From NCBI GenBank assembly GCA_963740215.1, contig CAVUDJ010000015.1, positions 682,001-746,000 on the forward strand: a DNA stretch of 64,000 nt, given 5' to 3'. Positions 8,613-17,597 of this stretch are shown in pieces. The notes under the pieces are model-generated. The model saw only the letters and a list, made by a program, of their open reading frames with translations. It was not told where the DNA came from and did no database searches. Origin of the DNA: CAVVAL01 sp963740215. GTDB lineage: Bacteria > Actinomycetota > Actinomycetes > Mycobacteriales > Cryptosporangiaceae. A program made the translations under genes and the position numbers. Positions within the stretch are counted from its first letter, which is position 1. Each line of letters starts with the position of its first letter.

Positions 8613-9296
8613 ATGTCACCGCTGGAGTCGCCGCAGCGCACACCGCTGGTCGACCAGGTGATCGCGCAGCTCAGAGCGCAGATCACGACCGGTGAGTGGC
8701 CGATCGGCAGCCGGATCCCCACCGAGCCGGAACTCGTCGAACAGCTCGGTGTCGCCCGCAACACCGTCCGTGAGGCGGTCCGCGCACTGGCCCACGCCGG
8801 CCTGCTGGACATCCGCCAGGGCGCCGGCACGTTCGTGAAGACCACCAGCGAACTGGCCGCCGTGATGCGCCGCCGCTACGGCGACGCCCGCCAGCGCGAC
8901 CTTCGCGAGCTGCGCCGTGCCCTCGAAGTCGAGGCTGCCCGGCTCGCTGCCCGCCGGCGCACCGACGCCGACCTGCGCATCGTCGATGCCGCGTTCCAGA
9001 GGCGCGAGGACGCCTGGGAGTCCGGCGACGTCGAGGCGTTCATCGAGGCGGACTCCGCACTGCACCAGGCATTGGTCAGCGCGGCCGGCAACGCCGCGCT
9101 CCTCGACCTGTACGCCGACCTCGGCGAGGTGGTGCGCGACGCGCTGCGCGCCGACGTCGGCACCGAGCTGGATCCGGCGTCCTACGTCGACCACTCTCGG
9201 CTGGTCGAGGCGATCCGCGCACAGGACCCGGAGCGGGCCGCGGTCGAGGCCGGCGCCCACCTCGAAGGGAAGCCGAGCCCGCCGTCACCGCGCTGA
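8613..9296 (+). CDS. GntR/FadR-family transcriptional regulator (FCD domain)
   Basis: 227 residues from the ATG at 8613, after GAGGGAG. A winged helix-turn-helix (residues ~10-75) contains GSRIPTEPELVEQLGVARNTVREAVRALAHAGLL and the wing GAGTFV. A helical FCD effector domain follows (~85-215) with RRALEVEAARLAARRRT and DSALHQALVSAAGN, whose His/Asp pattern suggests metal or organic-acid binding. It is divergent from the CynX-like MFS gene, so local repression of that transporter relieved by its substrate is the simplest model. Confidence 0.92.
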   Translation: MSPLESPQRTPLVDQVIAQLRAQITTGEWPIGSRIPTEPELVEQLGVARNTVREAVRALAHAGLLDIRQGAGTFVKTTSELAAVMRRRYGDARQRDLRELRRALEVEAARLAARRRTDADLRIVDAAFQRREDAWESGDVEAFIEADSALHQALVSAAGNAALLDLYADLGEVVRDALRADVGTELDPASYVDHSRLVEAIRAQDPERAAVEAGAHLEGKPSPPSPR

Positions 9297-9299
9297 GCG

Positions 9300-9614
9300 T
9301 CAGCCGGACCGGCGGACGTGGCGCCAGAACAGGAACAGCATCCCGACGAGGAAGCCGATCGACAGCACAGAGAGCCCGGCGAACCAGACGAACTCCGGTT
9401 GACCGATCACCTGCGCCAGCAGACCGCGGGGCTCTCCCCCGAGAGTCGGCTCCACAGGTTCGGGCTGAGCGCTGGGCGGGTCGCCCGCCAGGACGTCGAT
9501 CAACACCAACACGCTGCCGAGGACGACCAGCGCCAGCACCGCCAGCTGCTTCACAGAGGCGGCCTTGAGCAGCGCGACGACCGCGCTACCCACGCTTACC
9601 TGCTTTGTGTGCAT
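9300..9614 (-). CDS. Hypothetical two-helix membrane protein
   Basis: 104 residues with two clear membrane helices (LAVLALVVLGSVLVLIDVLA and VWFAGLSVLSIGFLVGMLFLFW) separated by a Pro/Glu-rich loop. The ATG at 9614 has no obvious ribosome site; a GTG eight codons in follows AGCAGG and may be the true start. It is divergent from the DUF202 genes by about 43 bp. No family recognised. Confidence 0.6.
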   Translation of the reverse strand: MHTKQVSVGSAVVALLKAASVKQLAVLALVVLGSVLVLIDVLAGDPPSAQPEPVEPTLGGEPRGLLAQVIGQPEFVWFAGLSVLSIGFLVGMLFLFWRHVRRSG

Positions 9615-9657
9615 ATCGGTGGATTTTCCGTGATCGCCGGCAGACTAGGTTGAGGGC

Positions 9658-10035
9658 GTGCGGCAGTTCATCCTCAGATGGTTCACCTCGGCGGGCATCA
9701 CCGCGGTCGGCGACACGCCGGACTACCGCTTCTCCCTGGCCAACGAGCGCACGTTCCTCGCCTGGATCCGGACCGCGCTGGCCCTGGTCGGCGGCGGCAT
9801 CGCTGTCGACCAGTTCCTGCCCGACCTAGACCCGCCGTACCTGCGCACGACACTCGCGGTGGCGCTCATCGGGATCGGCGGGTTCGCGGCGGGGCGTGCG
9901 GTGGTGCGGTGGATCCAGTCCGAGCGGGCGATCCGGCTCGGCGCCGACCTGCCCCCGTCACGGTTCCCGGGCGCGCTCTCGGCCGTGCTGGCGTTCGGCG
10001 CGATCGTCCTGGCCATCGCGGTCCTGGCGGCTTGA
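9658..10035 (+). CDS. DUF202 (YidH-type) membrane protein, copy 1
   Basis: 125 residues from GTG 9658. The motif DYRFSLANERTFLAWIRTALALVGGGIAVDQ is diagnostic of DUF202 (YidH) proteins, followed by two more membrane helices. It lies 4 bp before a second, shorter DUF202 protein, a pairing common in actinobacteria. The function is unknown; hetero-oligomer formation with its neighbour is plausible. Confidence 0.88.
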   Translation: MRQFILRWFTSAGITAVGDTPDYRFSLANERTFLAWIRTALALVGGGIAVDQFLPDLDPPYLRTTLAVALIGIGGFAAGRAVVRWIQSERAIRLGADLPPSRFPGALSAVLAFGAIVLAIAVLAA

Positions 10036-10039
10036 CGCG

Positions 10040-10330
10040 GTGTCGCTCTACACCCAGCGCACCGATCTGGCCTGGCGCAGGACCGTGCTCACCGCCGCTG
10101 TCACCGGACTGCTCGCCGCCCGATCCGCCGCGTTGCACTGGCCGGCGCCGCTCGCGGTCGGCGCCGTGGCCGTGATCGGGCTGGCGGTGGGCGCGATCGC
10201 GCTGGTCGGCCAGCGCCGGGGCGAGGTGCTCGCGGTCCGGCCGGTGCGGATCCTCACGCGACGCATCTGGATCGCGGCGGCAGCGAGTCTCGTGATCGCC
10301 GCGATCGGCCTGGCAACCGTCGCCACGTGA
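10040..10330 (+). CDS. DUF202 membrane protein, copy 2
   Basis: 96 residues from GTG 10040, only 4 bp after the previous stop, so translational coupling is likely. It begins SLYTQRTDLAWRRTVLTAAV, the short DUF202 signature (RT.LAW.RT), with three membrane helices. Its stop codon overlaps the left arm of hairpin element B1. Confidence 0.85.
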   Translation: MSLYTQRTDLAWRRTVLTAAVTGLLAARSAALHWPAPLAVGAVAVIGLAVGAIALVGQRRGEVLAVRPVRILTRRIWIAAAASLVIAAIGLATVAT

Positions 10331-10384
10331 GTTTCGGATTCTTGGGGGTTCCAGGCGCCGCCGACCCCCAAGAATCCGAAACTC
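10329..10384. terminator. Hairpin element family B, copy 1 (bidirectional terminator-like)
   Basis: A perfect 21-bp inverted repeat (10329-10349 and 10364-10384) with a 14-nt loop lies between the convergent DUF202 pair and the lipoprotein gene. The arm contains GGATTCTTGGGGG, shared exactly with copy 2 at 26631-26693; the loops differ except for CCGCCGA. It probably terminates both transcripts. Confidence 0.88.
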
Positions 10385-10395
10385 GACGGGAGTCG

Positions 10396-11593
10396 TCAGC
10401 CCTTGATCTCGGACCAGGCCTTGACCCAAGCCTCGCGGTCCGTGCACTCGACGTCGCGGCCGTCGAGGCACTTCTTGGCGGGCGTGCGCCAGTACCAGAC
10501 CTTCTGGAAGTACGGCTCGTCCGTGGCGTGGAACGTGGTGCAGAACGCCTTGTCGGCCGTCTGCGCGCAGGCGTTGCGGTTGGCCGGCGCCTGCCCGAAC
10601 CACTCTGCGACCTGCGCGTTCACCTTCGGTGTGAGCACGTGGTCGAACCACTTGTAGGCGCAGTTCGGGTGCTTCGCCTTGGCGCCGACCATCCACGTGT
10701 CGGACCAGCCGGTCGTGCCCTCGGTCGGCACCGCCGACTTGACCGGCAGGCTTCTGCGTCTGCGCGAGGCTGGCGATCGACTGCCAGGTCGACCCGATCA
10801 CGGTGCTGCCGCTCTTGAACGCCTGCACCTGCGACGTGTAGTCGGTCCAGTAGGCGCCGATGCTGCCGCGCTGCTGCTTCATCAGCTCCACGACGGCCTT
10901 GAACTGCGTCTCGTCCAGCGCGTACGGATCCGTGATCTGGAGGTCCGGCCGGGTCTTCATCAGGTACAGCGCACCGTCCGCAATGGACATCGGCGAGTCG
11001 TGCGCGGTGATCTTGCCCGCGTGCGGAGAACCGGTGGCGAAGACGGCGTCCCACGACTGGGGTGCCGGCGTCACGACATCGGTACGCCACATCAGCAGGT
11101 TGGCGCCCCGGCCGTGTGGCACCCCGTACGCAGTGCCCTCGAACGAGTTCCAGGGCTTGTCCTTCAGCCCGTCGACGACGTCGGCGTAGTTCGGCACGAG
11201 TGCGGTGTTCACCGGCGCGACGACACCGTCCTCGATCAGGACGCCGGAGATGTCGCCGGACGCGGCCACCGCGTCGTACTTGCGGGAGCGCATCAGCGTG
11301 AGCGCCTCCTCCGACGTGTCGGCGACGGTGACGTTCACCTTGCACCCGCTGGCCTGCTCGAACGGCGTGACCCAGTCGACCTTCGGGTCGGTGGAGCCGT
11401 TCTCGACATATCCGGCGCGGGCGACCAGTTCGAGCGTGCCCTCGCCCTCACCGAGCTGCTCCAGCGCGGCGATCTTCGGCGGTCCCTCAGCCTTCTTCTC
11501 GGGCTTCTTCTCATCGCCTCCGGTGCACCCCGACGCGGCGACGATCAGCGCCGTGGAAGCAGCCAGCAACGTCCAGCATTTTCGGTAATTCAC
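10396..11593 (-). CDS. ABC substrate-binding lipoprotein, polyamine/GABA type (frameshifted)
   Basis: A lipoprotein signal ends in LIVAASGC (lipidated Cys23). The mature part resembles PotD-type spermidine/putrescine binders (AGYVENGSTDPKVDWVTPFE, YGVPHGRGANLLMWRTD). The frame breaks near 10748: upstream it reads to LAQTQKPA, and downstream another frame continues PTEGTTGWSDTW and ends WVKAWSEIKG. One extra base explains this, and total length is 3n+1. Homology runs across the break, so an indel error or a very recent mutation is likely. It follows the aldehyde dehydrogenase by 46 bp. No permease or ATPase gene is adjacent. Confidence 0.85.
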
Positions 11594-11639
11594 CCGGCCA
11601 CCGTAACGCGCGGACGCTCGGCGCCTGAAAATACGCAGG

Positions 11640-13082
11640 TCAGAGCTGCAATCCGGTCAGGACCATGACCTTTTCGTAGGTGTAGTCGGCCATCGCCGAA
11701 CGCAGGCCCTCGCGGCCCGTCCCGGACCCCTTCACGCCGCCGTACGGCATCTGGTCGGCGCGGTAGCTCGGCACGTCGCCGACGATCACACCGCCGACCT
11801 CCAACCGGCGGTGCGCGGCGTAGGCCGTCTGCAGGTTGTGCGTGAACACGCCGGCCTGCAGCCCGAACTCGGAGTCGTTGACCAGCGCGAACGCCTCGTC
11901 CGGCCCGTCGAACGGCGTAACGGTGAGGACGGGCCCGAACACTTCGTCGCGGGTGACCTTGGCGTCGCGCGGCGCGTCGACCAGCACGGTCGGGGCGTAG
12001 CTGGCGCCGTCGCGCGTACCGCCCGTAAGCACCTTGGCACCGCCCTGGACGGCCTCGTTGACCCACGTCTCGACCCGTTCTGCGGCCTCGACGTTGATCA
12101 TCGGGCCGACGTCGGTCGCGTCGTCGTTGGGATCCCCGGTGTTCTGCGCCTCTACCTTGGCCAGCAGTCTGGGCAGCAGCTCGTCATAGACGGCGCGGTC
12201 GACCAGCACCCGCTGCACGGCGATGCACGACTGTCCGGCCTGGTAGTTCGAGAACGTTGCGATGCGGGTCGCGGCCCAGTCGAGGTCGGTCTCGCTGCCG
12301 TAGTCGGCGCACACGACGGCCGCCGCGTTGCCGCCGAGTTCGAGGGTGACGTGCTTGCGCGGCACGCTGTCCTTGATGGACCAGCCCACCGGCCCCGACC
12401 CGGTGAACGACACCACCGGCAGGCGAGGGTCGGCGGTGAGCCCGGCGGCGCGGTCGTTCGGGACGGTGAGCACGGAGACCATTCCGGCGGGCAGATCGGT
12501 CTCGGCGAGCAGCTCGCCGAGGAGGAGCGCGGCGAGCGGGGTCTTCGGCGCCGGCTTGAGGACGATCGGCGCGCCCACCGCGACGGCCGGTGCGATCTTG
12601 TGCGCCACGAGGTTCAGCGGGAAGTTGAACGGCGAGATGCCGAGCACCGGCCCGCGCGGGAAGCGCCGGATCACACCGACCCGGCCGGTCGCCGTCGGGT
12701 CGGTGTCGAGCCGCTGCAGCTCGCCGCCGAACCGCCGTGCCTCCTCGGCCCCCCAGCGGAACGTGGAGATGCCGCGACTCACCTCAAGCCGGGCCCACTT
12801 CAGCGGCTTGCCGTTCTCGGCGGTGATCAGCTTCGCGACCTCTTCCGCACGGTCGGCGAGGCTGCGCGACACGTGGTCGAGCGCGGCGGCGCGCACGTGT
12901 GCGGGCAGCGCGGCGGCCTCGGCCTGCACCGCGTCGGCAGCGGCGATCGCGTCCTCGACCTGCGCCTCCGTCGGCACCGCGACCTCGGTGACGACACGTC
13001 CGTCGTACGGGTGGGTGATCGTGAATGTCTCGTCCCCGGTGGTCGCGCGGCCGGCCAGCCAGAACGGCGTGATCTCGGGCAT
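11640..13082 (-). CDS. NAD(P)-dependent aldehyde dehydrogenase (succinate-semialdehyde or aminobutyraldehyde type)
   Basis: 480 residues from the ATG at 13082. Family residues are present: catalytic Cys286 in GQSCIAVQR, general-base Glu248 in TLELGGN, cofactor loop FTGSGPVGW and FGPVLTVTPFD near the C-terminus. It oxidises an aldehyde to the acid. The adjacent PucR regulator, gabT and polyamine-type binding protein suggest succinate semialdehyde or 4-aminobutyraldehyde as substrate. The exact substrate cannot be read from sequence. It is probably the lead gene of a transcript that includes the binding protein. Confidence 0.9.
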   Translation of the reverse strand: MPEITPFWLAGRATTGDETFTITHPYDGRVVTEVAVPTEAQVEDAIAAADAVQAEAAALPAHVRAAALDHVSRSLADRAEEVAKLITAENGKPLKWARLEVSRGISTFRWGAEEARRFGGELQRLDTDPTATGRVGVIRRFPRGPVLGISPFNFPLNLVAHKIAPAVAVGAPIVLKPAPKTPLAALLLGELLAETDLPAGMVSVLTVPNDRAAGLTADPRLPVVSFTGSGPVGWSIKDSVPRKHVTLELGGNAAAVVCADYGSETDLDWAATRIATFSNYQAGQSCIAVQRVLVDRAVYDELLPRLLAKVEAQNTGDPNDDATDVGPMINVEAAERVETWVNEAVQGGAKVLTGGTRDGASYAPTVLVDAPRDAKVTRDEVFGPVLTVTPFDGPDEAFALVNDSEFGLQAGVFTHNLQTAYAAHRRLEVGGVIVGDVPSYRADQMPYGGVKGSGTGREGLRSAMADYTYEKVMVLTGLQL

Positions 13083-13142
13083 CGGTGCTCCTCGGCTCGG
13101 GTCCCCTGCTCACGAGGCTATTACCCACTGCGGCACCCGACA

Positions 13143-13151
13143 TTGTCCGCC
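13143..13151 (-). promoter_or_regulatory. Candidate PucR-regulon motif upstream of the dehydrogenase
   Basis: GGCGGACAA, read in the dehydrogenase direction, lies 61-69 bp before its start. The same 9-mer in the same orientation relative to gabT is at 14683-14691. It could be the operator of the intervening PucR protein. Confidence 0.4.
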
Positions 13152-13155
13152 GGGG

Positions 13156-14661
13156 CTAATTCGCCGGTCGCTGACCTGCCGTCGCGGAGAGCGCGAGCCA
13201 CACCTCCATCCGGGTACCGCCGTCGCTGAGGGGTCGTCCGAGTAAGCGTTCGACGCGGCTCATCCGGTACCGCAGGGTGTGGCGGTGCACGCCTAGCTCC
13301 GCGGCGGCGGTGTCCCATTGGCCGTTGTGCGCCAGCCACACCCGCAACGACTCGACCAGCGATCCGCGAGCCTGCGCGCCGTACTCGGCCAGCGGGGCGA
13401 GCAGCGCCTCCGAGTACGCCCGGACCGCGTCGCCGGCCAGCAGCCCGAGCAGCCCGCCCTCGGTGATCTCGGCGTACGGGACGATGCGGCGCTCGTCCCG
13501 GCGGGCCACGGCGAGCGCGCGGTCGGCCTCGTCGTACGCCGTCGCGAGCTGCGCGAACGGGTACACGGACGAGACACCGGCAACCAGGTCGGTACGCCGG
13601 GCGATCAGCGCCTGGAGCGCGTCGGTCCCGGCCGGTACCGCTGCCACGACCGCCTGCGTGTCGAGCCGGATCAGGGCGGGCGGCAGAGCGTCCTCCAGCG
13701 CCGCGACCAGCGACTCCCCCGGTTCTTCGGTCACCGGCGCAACCACGGCGACCAGCCAGTCGCCCTCGACGGCCGGACCGACCAGCAGCGCTGCGGTCGC
13801 CCGCACGGCGCCTGCCCCCGTGAGTGCGAGGTCGAGTACCGCCGCCCGGAGCGAACGTTCGGCGCCGGCCAGCCGCCGGGACCGTTCTAGCGCCAGGGCC
13901 AGCAGCGGCACGGCAAGGGTGACGACGGTGCGGTCCACTGCGGACAGCCGCCCCTCGGTGCCGGCCGCGAGGAACCCGCGCAGCCTGCCGCCGGCACCGA
14001 GACCCTGGATCACGACCTCGCGGCCGCCCTCGGCCAGCGCCGCTGACGAGCGCGGTCCGTGGCCGCGCAACCGGGCCAGCTCGCTCTTCAGGGCGGCGGC
14101 GCGCTGGCGGGCGGCGGCCGGCTGCGCATGCACCGGGCGACCGGCGGCATCGGTGAGAACCGCCCAGCCGCCGATCAGCCGCGCCAGGGTGGTGACGACG
14201 GCAGCAGCACCGTCCGGATCGAGCGCGGCACGGGTCAGCGCGTGCTGAGCGTCGTACGCAGCGGCCAGGGTTTCGTACTGCTCCCTGGCGATCGCGCTGG
14301 CGACAGCCTTGGAGATCGCCAGGAACGGCACCGGACGTGGCACGACGAGAAGCGGCAGTCCGTGCTGGTCGCAGGCCTTGCGGAGGGTGGCCGGCACCGT
14401 GCGGTGCACCACACCGACGCCGAACCCGAGCCCCACCACACCGGCCTCGACCAGCCGCTGCACGTACTCGGTCATCGAGCCGGCCTTGAGGCCCATGCCC
14501 GTGACGAGCAGCAACTCGCCGCCCTCCAGGTACTCGGTGGGGTCGGACAACTCGCTGACGTGGACCCACCGCACCTCTGTGCCAAGCCGCTCCTCACCGC
14601 CGGCCGACACGGTGAGGCTGAGCGACGGATCCGCGACGAGTTGTGCCAGCGTGAGCGCCAT
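13156..14661 (-). CDS. PucR-family transcriptional regulator
   Basis: About 501 residues; the start is taken at MALTLAQLVADPSL (ATG 14661), with an ATG at 14682 as alternative. The N-terminal PucR domain contains WVHVSELSDPTEYLEGGELLLVTG. The C-terminal helix-turn-helix reads LGVHRHTLRYRMSRVERLLGRPL. Such regulators usually activate purine, GABA or amino-acid catabolic genes in response to substrate. Its position between the dehydrogenase and divergent gabT strongly suggests it controls both. Confidence 0.93.
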   Translation of the reverse strand: MALTLAQLVADPSLSLTVSAGGEERLGTEVRWVHVSELSDPTEYLEGGELLLVTGMGLKAGSMTEYVQRLVEAGVVGLGFGVGVVHRTVPATLRKACDQHGLPLLVVPRPVPFLAISKAVASAIAREQYETLAAAYDAQHALTRAALDPDGAAAVVTTLARLIGGWAVLTDAAGRPVHAQPAAARQRAAALKSELARLRGHGPRSSAALAEGGREVVIQGLGAGGRLRGFLAAGTEGRLSAVDRTVVTLAVPLLALALERSRRLAGAERSLRAAVLDLALTGAGAVRATAALLVGPAVEGDWLVAVVAPVTEEPGESLVAALEDALPPALIRLDTQAVVAAVPAGTDALQALIARRTDLVAGVSSVYPFAQLATAYDEADRALAVARRDERRIVPYAEITEGGLLGLLAGDAVRAYSEALLAPLAEYGAQARGSLVESLRVWLAHNGQWDTAAAELGVHRHTLRYRMSRVERLLGRPLSDGGTRMEVWLALSATAGQRPAN

Positions 14662-14674
14662 CGTCCCAGAGTAA

Positions 14675-14691
14675 TTGTCCATGGCGGACAA
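14675..14691. promoter_or_regulatory. Dyad TTGTCC-N5-GGACAA between pucR-type gene and gabT
   Basis: A 6+6 bp inverted repeat around the start of the regulator gene, including the GGCGGACAA motif shared with the dehydrogenase upstream region. It is placed to control both divergent genes. The assignment to PucR is inference. Confidence 0.45.
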
Positions 14692-14780
14692 CGATGCGGA
14701 TCGACCTGCGCCGTCACGACATCTGCCGCGCCCGGGTAGGGGTCGTAGCGTTGACTCGACCGACGGACTCGGAGGCTGAC

Positions 14781-16148
14781 ATGACCGACATCTCGACGAC
14801 GCCTGTCACCGGGGGACCCACGCTCCCGCAGGAGCGGCGCCTGGTCACCGAGATCCCCGGGCCGCGCTCGCGTGAGCTGCTCGAACGGCGTACCGCCGCG
14901 GTCGCGGCCGGTGTCGGCGTCGGCCTGCCGGTCTTCGTCACCGCGGCAGGCGGCGGGGTCCTCGTCGACGTCGACGGCAACTCGCTCATCGACTTCGGGT
15001 CCGGGATCGCGGTCGTAAGCGTCGGCAACGCCAACCCGGCCGTCGCCTCGGCGGTGGCAGCCCAGGCGGCGGCGTTCACCCACACGTGCTTCATGGTGAC
15101 GCCGTACGAGGGCTACGTAGCTGTGTGCGAGGCGCTGAACCGGATCACTCCCGGTGACCACGAGAAGCGGTCCGCCCTGTTCAACTCCGGCGCCGAGGCG
15201 GTGGAGAACGCGGTCAAGATCGCGCGGGCTCACACCGGCAGGCAGGCCATCGTCGCGTTCGACCACGGGTACCACGGCCGCACGAACCTCACGATGGCGC
15301 TCACCGCGAAGAACATGCCGTACAAGCACTCGTTCGGGCCGTTCGCGCCCGAGGTGTACCGCGCGCCGATGAGCTACCCGTACCGCGACGCCGCCGCCGG
15401 GCTCGACCCGTCCGGCGCGGCGGCCGCCGCACGCGCCATCTCCGTGATCGACACGCAGGTCGGCGCCGGCAACGTGGCGTGCGTCGTGATCGAGCCGATC
15501 CAGGGCGAGGGCGGGTTCGTCGAGCCCGCGCCCGGCTTCCTGCCGGCGATCTCCGAGTACTGCCGGGCCAACGGCATCGTGTTCGTCGCGGACGAGATCC
15601 AGACCGGCTTCGCCCGCACCGGCGACCGGTTCGCGTGCGACCACGAGGGCGTTGTCCCGGACCTGATCACCACCGCGAAGGGCATCGCCGGCGGGCTGCC
15701 GCTCGCGGCGGTGACCGGACGCGCCGAGATCATGGACGCGGCGCACGTCGGTGGGCTCGGCGGCACCTACGGCGGCAATCCAGTCGCCTGCGCGGCCGGG
15801 CTCGCGGCGATCGGGACGATGGAGTCCGATGATCTGGCCGGGCGGGCTCGCACGATCGGCGACACGCTCGCCGGACGGCTGCGCGAGCTGGCCGAGCAGT
15901 TCCCGGTGATCGGCGACGTTAGGGGACGGGGCGCGATGGTCGCCGTCGAGCTGGTCAGGCCCGGTACGACCGAGCCCAACCCCGAGGCCACCGTTGCCGT
16001 GAACAAGGCGTGCCATGCCGCCGGTCTCGTCACGCTCACCTGCGGCACGTACGGCAACGTGCTGCGCTTCCTGCCGCCGCTGGTGATCGGCGACGCGCTG
16101 CTCAAGGAAGGTCTGGACATCCTGGCGGACGCGTTCGCCTCCGCCTGA
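14781..16148 (+). CDS. gabT: 4-aminobutyrate aminotransferase
   Basis: Transfers the amino group of GABA to 2-oxoglutarate, giving succinate semialdehyde and glutamate, with PLP. 455 residues from the ATG at 14781 with a GGAGG ribosome site; an earlier start at 14694 is less likely. Class-III aminotransferase features are present: NSGAEAVENAVKIAR, FVADEIQTGFARTG and PLP lysine Lys300 in TTAKGIAGGLPL. It is divergent from the PucR regulator and works with the nearby aldehyde dehydrogenase to feed GABA carbon to succinate. Confidence 0.93.
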   Translation: MTDISTTPVTGGPTLPQERRLVTEIPGPRSRELLERRTAAVAAGVGVGLPVFVTAAGGGVLVDVDGNSLIDFGSGIAVVSVGNANPAVASAVAAQAAAFTHTCFMVTPYEGYVAVCEALNRITPGDHEKRSALFNSGAEAVENAVKIARAHTGRQAIVAFDHGYHGRTNLTMALTAKNMPYKHSFGPFAPEVYRAPMSYPYRDAAAGLDPSGAAAAARAISVIDTQVGAGNVACVVIEPIQGEGGFVEPAPGFLPAISEYCRANGIVFVADEIQTGFARTGDRFACDHEGVVPDLITTAKGIAGGLPLAAVTGRAEIMDAAHVGGLGGTYGGNPVACAAGLAAIGTMESDDLAGRARTIGDTLAGRLRELAEQFPVIGDVRGRGAMVAVELVRPGTTEPNPEATVAVNKACHAAGLVTLTCGTYGNVLRFLPPLVIGDALLKEGLDILADAFASA

Positions 16149-16172
16149 GGTGAGTCGTGCCACGATCGAACG

Positions 16173-16859
16173 GTGATCATCACACGGCGGTTCCGCGGTC
16201 CGGACCGGTCCGGCAACGGCGGATACACCAGCGGCCTGCTCGCCGGCGCGCTCGGCACGGTGGTCACGACCGTCACGCTGCGCCAGCCGCCGCCGCTGGA
16301 AACATCGCTGGACGTGGTGCCGGACGGCTCCGGCTTGCGGCTCGAGAGCGGCGATGCGCTGGTCGCTACGGCGGCTCCCGGCGAGCTGACCCGGCCCGTG
16401 CCAGAGCCGGTTCCGTACGACGTAGCGGTGAAGGCCACCGAAAGCTACGGCGGCTTCGTCAAGCACCCGTTCCCGGGCTGCTACACGTGCGGACCGGATC
16501 GCGAGGTCGGCGACGGGCTGCGCATCTTCCCCGGTCACGTGCGTGAGGACGGCGTAGCCGCGCCATGGGTGCCGACCGACGTGTCGCCGGCGACCGTGTG
16601 GGCCGCGCTCGATTGCCCGGGCGGCTGGTCGTTCGACCTCACCGGCCGGCCCATGGTGCTGGGACGGATGACGGCGACGGTCACGGGCGTACCGGCTGCG
16701 GGCGAGGAGTGCGTCGTCGTCGGGCACGCGCACGGCCTGGACGGCCGCAAGGGCCACACTTCATCCGCCCTGTACGGCGCCGACGGAACGTTGCTGGCGC
16801 GCGCGGAGCAGATCTGGATCGCGGTGGACCCCGAGGCGATCAACGCCCTCGGCCGCTGA
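16173..16859 (+). CDS. Hotdog-fold thioesterase-like protein
   Basis: 228 residues from GTG 16173. The sequence FPGCYTCGPDREVGDGLRIFPG, a central VWAALDCPGGWSF helix, and the late GHTSSALYGADGTLLARAEQIW are typical of PaaI/TesB-like hotdog proteins that hydrolyse acyl-CoAs. No experimentally defined substrate can be inferred. It is 24 bp downstream of gabT and may share its transcript. Confidence 0.7.
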   Translation: MIITRRFRGPDRSGNGGYTSGLLAGALGTVVTTVTLRQPPPLETSLDVVPDGSGLRLESGDALVATAAPGELTRPVPEPVPYDVAVKATESYGGFVKHPFPGCYTCGPDREVGDGLRIFPGHVREDGVAAPWVPTDVSPATVWAALDCPGGWSFDLTGRPMVLGRMTATVTGVPAAGEECVVVGHAHGLDGRKGHTSSALYGADGTLLARAEQIWIAVDPEAINALGR

Positions 16860-16952
16860 GGCCAGCGTGCGGTGGATCTCGCGGAGCCGGCGACGACCAC
16901 GTGGCGCGGCTGCCGCTAGGACTGCTCCCGCCGTGCGTAGCCGGAGAAGCTT

Positions 16953-17249
16953 TCAGGCTTGAAGCTTGAAAACCCTCACGTGGATGCTCGTGCGCTGCTG
17001 GAGCGCTGCGCGCACGGCGCGGTGGAGGCCGTCTTCGAGGTACAGCGTGTTCTCGTGCTCGACGACGTGCGGGAAGAGGTCGCCGTAGAACGTGGAGTCC
17101 TCGGCGAGGAGCCGGTCGAGGGCGAGCTCACGCTTCGTGGTGACGAGTTCGGCGAGGCGAACGGGCCGGGGCGGGATGTCCGCCCATTCGCGCAGGCTGA
17201 GGCCATGGTCCGGGTAGGGCCGGCCATCGCTGACCGCCTTGAAGATCAA
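16953..17249 (-). CDS. Conserved actinobacterial protein with ParB-like LEDGLHR motif
   Basis: 98 residues. The start is a TTG at 17249, chosen because GAGAGGAGCC lies 9 bp upstream and no ATG/GTG fits. The sequence MIFKAVSDGRPYPDHGL, LVTTKRELALDRLLAEDSTFYGD and LYLEDGLHRAVRAALQQR resembles a short family widespread in actinobacteria. I recall automated annotation of relatives as VapB-type antitoxin, but no toxin gene is adjacent. The DG-HR pattern recalls ParB/sulfiredoxin-fold proteins. Function unknown. Confidence 0.75.
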   Translation of the reverse strand: MIFKAVSDGRPYPDHGLSLREWADIPPRPVRLAELVTTKRELALDRLLAEDSTFYGDLFPHVVEHENTLYLEDGLHRAVRAALQQRTSIHVRVFKLQA

Positions 17250-17597
17250 GCTCTCGGCTCCTCTCGAACCGCTTGGAGGTGGTCAGCTTATCGGTCCGCG
17301 CGCGGATGCGGTTCTCCAGCTTGCTCAAGGTCTGTGTACCGACGCAGTCGTGAAGGGCCGGGCTCGCGCTCTCCGGCCGGGCCCGTAGCCCGTTGCGGCG
17401 CCGTTGCGATGCTGTCCGGCGGGCGAATCGAGCGGGTTGACCTAATACCACCACATCAATCCCGAGAGCAACACTCTTGTCAGGGATGCGACTTCACCCC
17501 GGAGGCCCCAGTTGGCGGCGTTAGCGTGACGCCGTTCTGGGGCGTACCGGACCACCGGGGTCGACAGGGCGCACAGGACGCAGAGGGGAGAATCTCC
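17250..17597. other. Divergent intergenic region, no gene seen
   Basis: 348 bp between the TTG-start gene and the secreted protease. It holds the ribosome sites for both and a possible -35 (TTGACC near 17438) without a clear -10. No inverted-repeat element or RNA gene was recognised. Confidence 0.5.

Noticed and set aside
16953..17249. Toxin-antitoxin pair
   Set aside because: Only one small gene is present; no adjacent toxin frame was found, so the VapB label is not used.
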